The position numbers and the translations under genes are program-made. The notes beneath the pieces are model-generated. The model made no database searches, had not been told where the DNA came from, and saw only the letters and a list, made by a program, of their open reading frames with translations. A stretch of DNA of 64,000 nucleotides from Lepidurus packardi (Eukaryota; Arthropoda; Branchiopoda; Notostraca; Triopsidae). Positions 62,193-64,000 of the stretch are shown here, piece by piece. The stretch is from positions 7,135,001 to 7,199,000 of the forward strand of contig JAKZAN010000006.1 in NCBI GenBank assembly GCA_023053545.1, read 5' to 3'. The stretch's first letter is position 1. Every line of letters starts with the position of its first letter.

Positions 62193-64000
62193 ATGGATTC
62201 GAGTCAATGTTCGCCCCCAAAGGAGTTCAACTGCCCGCCTTTGTTGTGCACGTTAACAGTAGAACACATAGGAACAGGAAGTAGCGCCAAGAAGGTAGTC
62301 TTAAAAGATGCCAATTTGATTCTAGGACGTAATGAATTCAAAGATCTCATCCTTAAAGTGGAAGTCAAGAAACTCCCTCCTCAGAGCTATGCATTGAAAG
62401 ATGCCGCAATCCATGGAAAATTCTGTAAAGAAGGCAAAGCTACGTTTGTCATCAACAGCTCTCAAAAGTATCTTCTGGTCTCCAATGCGCCTCCTGACCA
62501 GCTGATACAATTCCTACGGTCGATTTCTATTAAACTCAAAGTTGTTCGCACTCCAGTGTCCGCCAGAGAAAGGCTTTTGTCTTCCAGATCCCGCTCATTT
62601 TCTGAAATCAGTCCCTTGACTGCAAAAGACCTCATAGCTGTCAAGACAGGACAGCGTGCTTCCAAAGTGCTGAGCGAACAATCCGGCAATATTCCTAGAA
62701 TACAAAGCCAACCTGTGCAAGGCTTGAAACGCAAATCAGACGATTCCCATCAAGAAATTACGAGTACACAAGCCAAACGAAGCTTGTCTCGGTATATGAA
62801 TCCATTCCAGTTGACCGAGGAACAGAAGCTAGTATTAGAAGCTGTAAGCAAGAAGAAGAACCTCTTTTTTACCGGCAGTGCTGGAACTGGGAAATCCTTC
62901 TTATTGCGACGCATCGTGAGTACTTTACCTCCTGACGTCACATTTGTGACGGCCAGTACGGGGATAGCAGCTTGTCATATTGGCGGAACTACCCTGCATG
63001 GTTTCGCAGGTAAGAAAACTGAAACAAAGCTTGCATATTGGGAGAAGTTCTAAACTATACCCCCATTAATTAGGAATCGGAAGCGGTGAAACGTCGCTGG
63101 AGCAGTGCGTTCAGTTAGCTAGTCGGAAGGCAGTTGCTGCCCAATGGAAGCAATGCCAGCATTTGATCATTGACGAGATCTCTATGGTAAACGGCAACTT
63201 CTTTGACAAGCTAGAAGCAGTCGCACGGGCCGTTCGCAAAAACGACAAACCCTTTGGGGGAATTCAGTTAATTCTCTGTGGGGATTTTCTGCAATTACCG
63301 CCCGTCAGCAAGGGAGACAAAGCCAAAACGCAGACGTTTGCCTTTCAAAGCGCGTCATGGCGAAATTGCGTTCATAATCTGTTTGAGCTAACGACTGTAC
63401 ACCGCCAGTCTGACCAGCAGTTTGTGAAAATCTTGGAAGCTGTTCGAATGGGCGAGTGTTCGGAGCAAATCTGCCAGAGACTGAAAGACACGGCTTTCCA
63501 AACGATCGAGAAGAATGGACTCGTAGCTACTAAGCTCTGTACCCATTCCGACGACGTTGACCACATAAATCAAACCAAGCTAGACGCTTTACCCGGCTCC
63601 GCTCAAGTCTTTGTAGCCATTGACAGTAATCCGTCGATGGAAAAAAACTTGGACCAGCTAGTTTTAGCGCCGAAAAAATTAACCTTGGTAGTCAACGCGC
63701 AAGTTATGCTAATTAAAAATGTGGATTTATCTCGCGGACTGGTCAACGGAGCGCGCGGAGTCATCACGGGATTCAAAGAAGATTTACCAGTGGTGCGGTT
63801 TGCTAATGGGGTGGTGGAAGTGCTGAAACGAGAAAAGTTTGCCTTACCCAGCTCAACTGGCACCGTCACACGTACGCAGGTTCCTTTGCGTTTAGCGTGG
63901 GCGTTTTCAATTCACAAGTCACAGGGTATGACTTTAGATTGCGTAGAAATGACTCTCTCTCGTGTTTTCGAGCCTGGACAAGCTTACGTCGCCCTGTCTC
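62193..64000 (+). CDS. PIF1: PIF1 5'-3' DNA helicase (3' end beyond window)
   Basis: Exon 1 is 62193-63009; after a 64-bp intron the frame continues from 63074 to the window end. About 580 residues are present. The N-terminal region ([51 protein letters not shown]) matches the DNA-binding PINT domain of animal PIF1 proteins. Helicase motifs follow: Walker A GSAGTGKS at residues 228-235, [20 protein letters not shown], Walker B region [34 protein letters not shown], and [14 protein letters not shown], with GQAYVALS at the edge. PIF1 unwinds G-quadruplexes and telomeric or replication-fork DNA in nucleus and mitochondria. No mitochondrial presequence is evident at this start, so the nuclear form is the likelier product. 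Nothing looks broken. Confidence 0.96.

Overview
This is invertebrate animal nuclear DNA. Nearly every gene is split by short GT-AG introns, mostly about 45-75 bp. The proteins are metazoan (a klingon-type Ig/FN3 adhesion protein, an activin/TGF-beta Smad, rabaptin, translin, an EMI-domain collagen, an AMT-type ammonium transporter, a U1 snRNA). The klingon-like gene, AMT-type transporter and small introns fit an arthropod, perhaps a crustacean of the Daphnia type, but I cannot name the species. All exon boundaries were worked out by eye from reading frame, splice sites and remembered protein families. For the well-supported genes the summed exon lengths are divisible by three (the truncated klingon-like model ends in phase 0 and the truncated PIF1 model keeps frame across its intron) and the lengths match known orthologues.

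Layout. (1) 1-1.6 kb: the 5' part of a minus-strand klingon-like gene that runs off the left edge. (2) 1.6-30.9 kb: about 29 kb with no gene I can support. It has unusually rich, mostly non-repetitive sequence and five DNA-transposon-derived insertions: a pogo/Tc1-type MITE, a Tigger-like relic, two members of one hAT-like MITE family, and a hAT MITE with a perfect 8-bp target duplication. (3) 30.9-37 kb: TRIAP1 (+) and C1QBP (-), which converge, then an AMT ammonium transporter (+) whose one long intron carries a complete U1 snRNA gene on the opposite strand. (4) 37.6-47.4 kb: an EMI-domain collagen (COL26A1/EMID1-like, -) with a lone signal-peptide exon almost 6 kb upstream of the rest. (5) 49.4-61.9 kb: a run of minus-strand housekeeping and signalling genes: FYVE-bearing rabaptin, long-chain acyl-CoA dehydrogenase, two or three unresolved small genes, Smad2/3 and translin. 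(6) 62.2 kb to the end: PIF1 helicase (+), divergent from translin and truncated by the window end.

The genes do not form one pathway. Three serve mitochondria (TRIAP1, C1QBP, ACADL). Two are cell-surface or matrix proteins with large non-coding territories next to or inside them (klingon-like, EMI collagen), which would suit developmentally regulated genes. Smad2/3 is the transcription factor of activin/TGF-beta signalling, rabaptin serves Rab5 endosomes, translin acts on RNA and PIF1 on DNA. I saw no operon-like arrangement, no tRNA, no CRISPR and no virus-derived element. The least expected items are a U1 snRNA with a C9U change in its 5' splice-site recognition sequence, the FYVE finger on rabaptin, and the acidic-then-basic tail of the EMI collagen.
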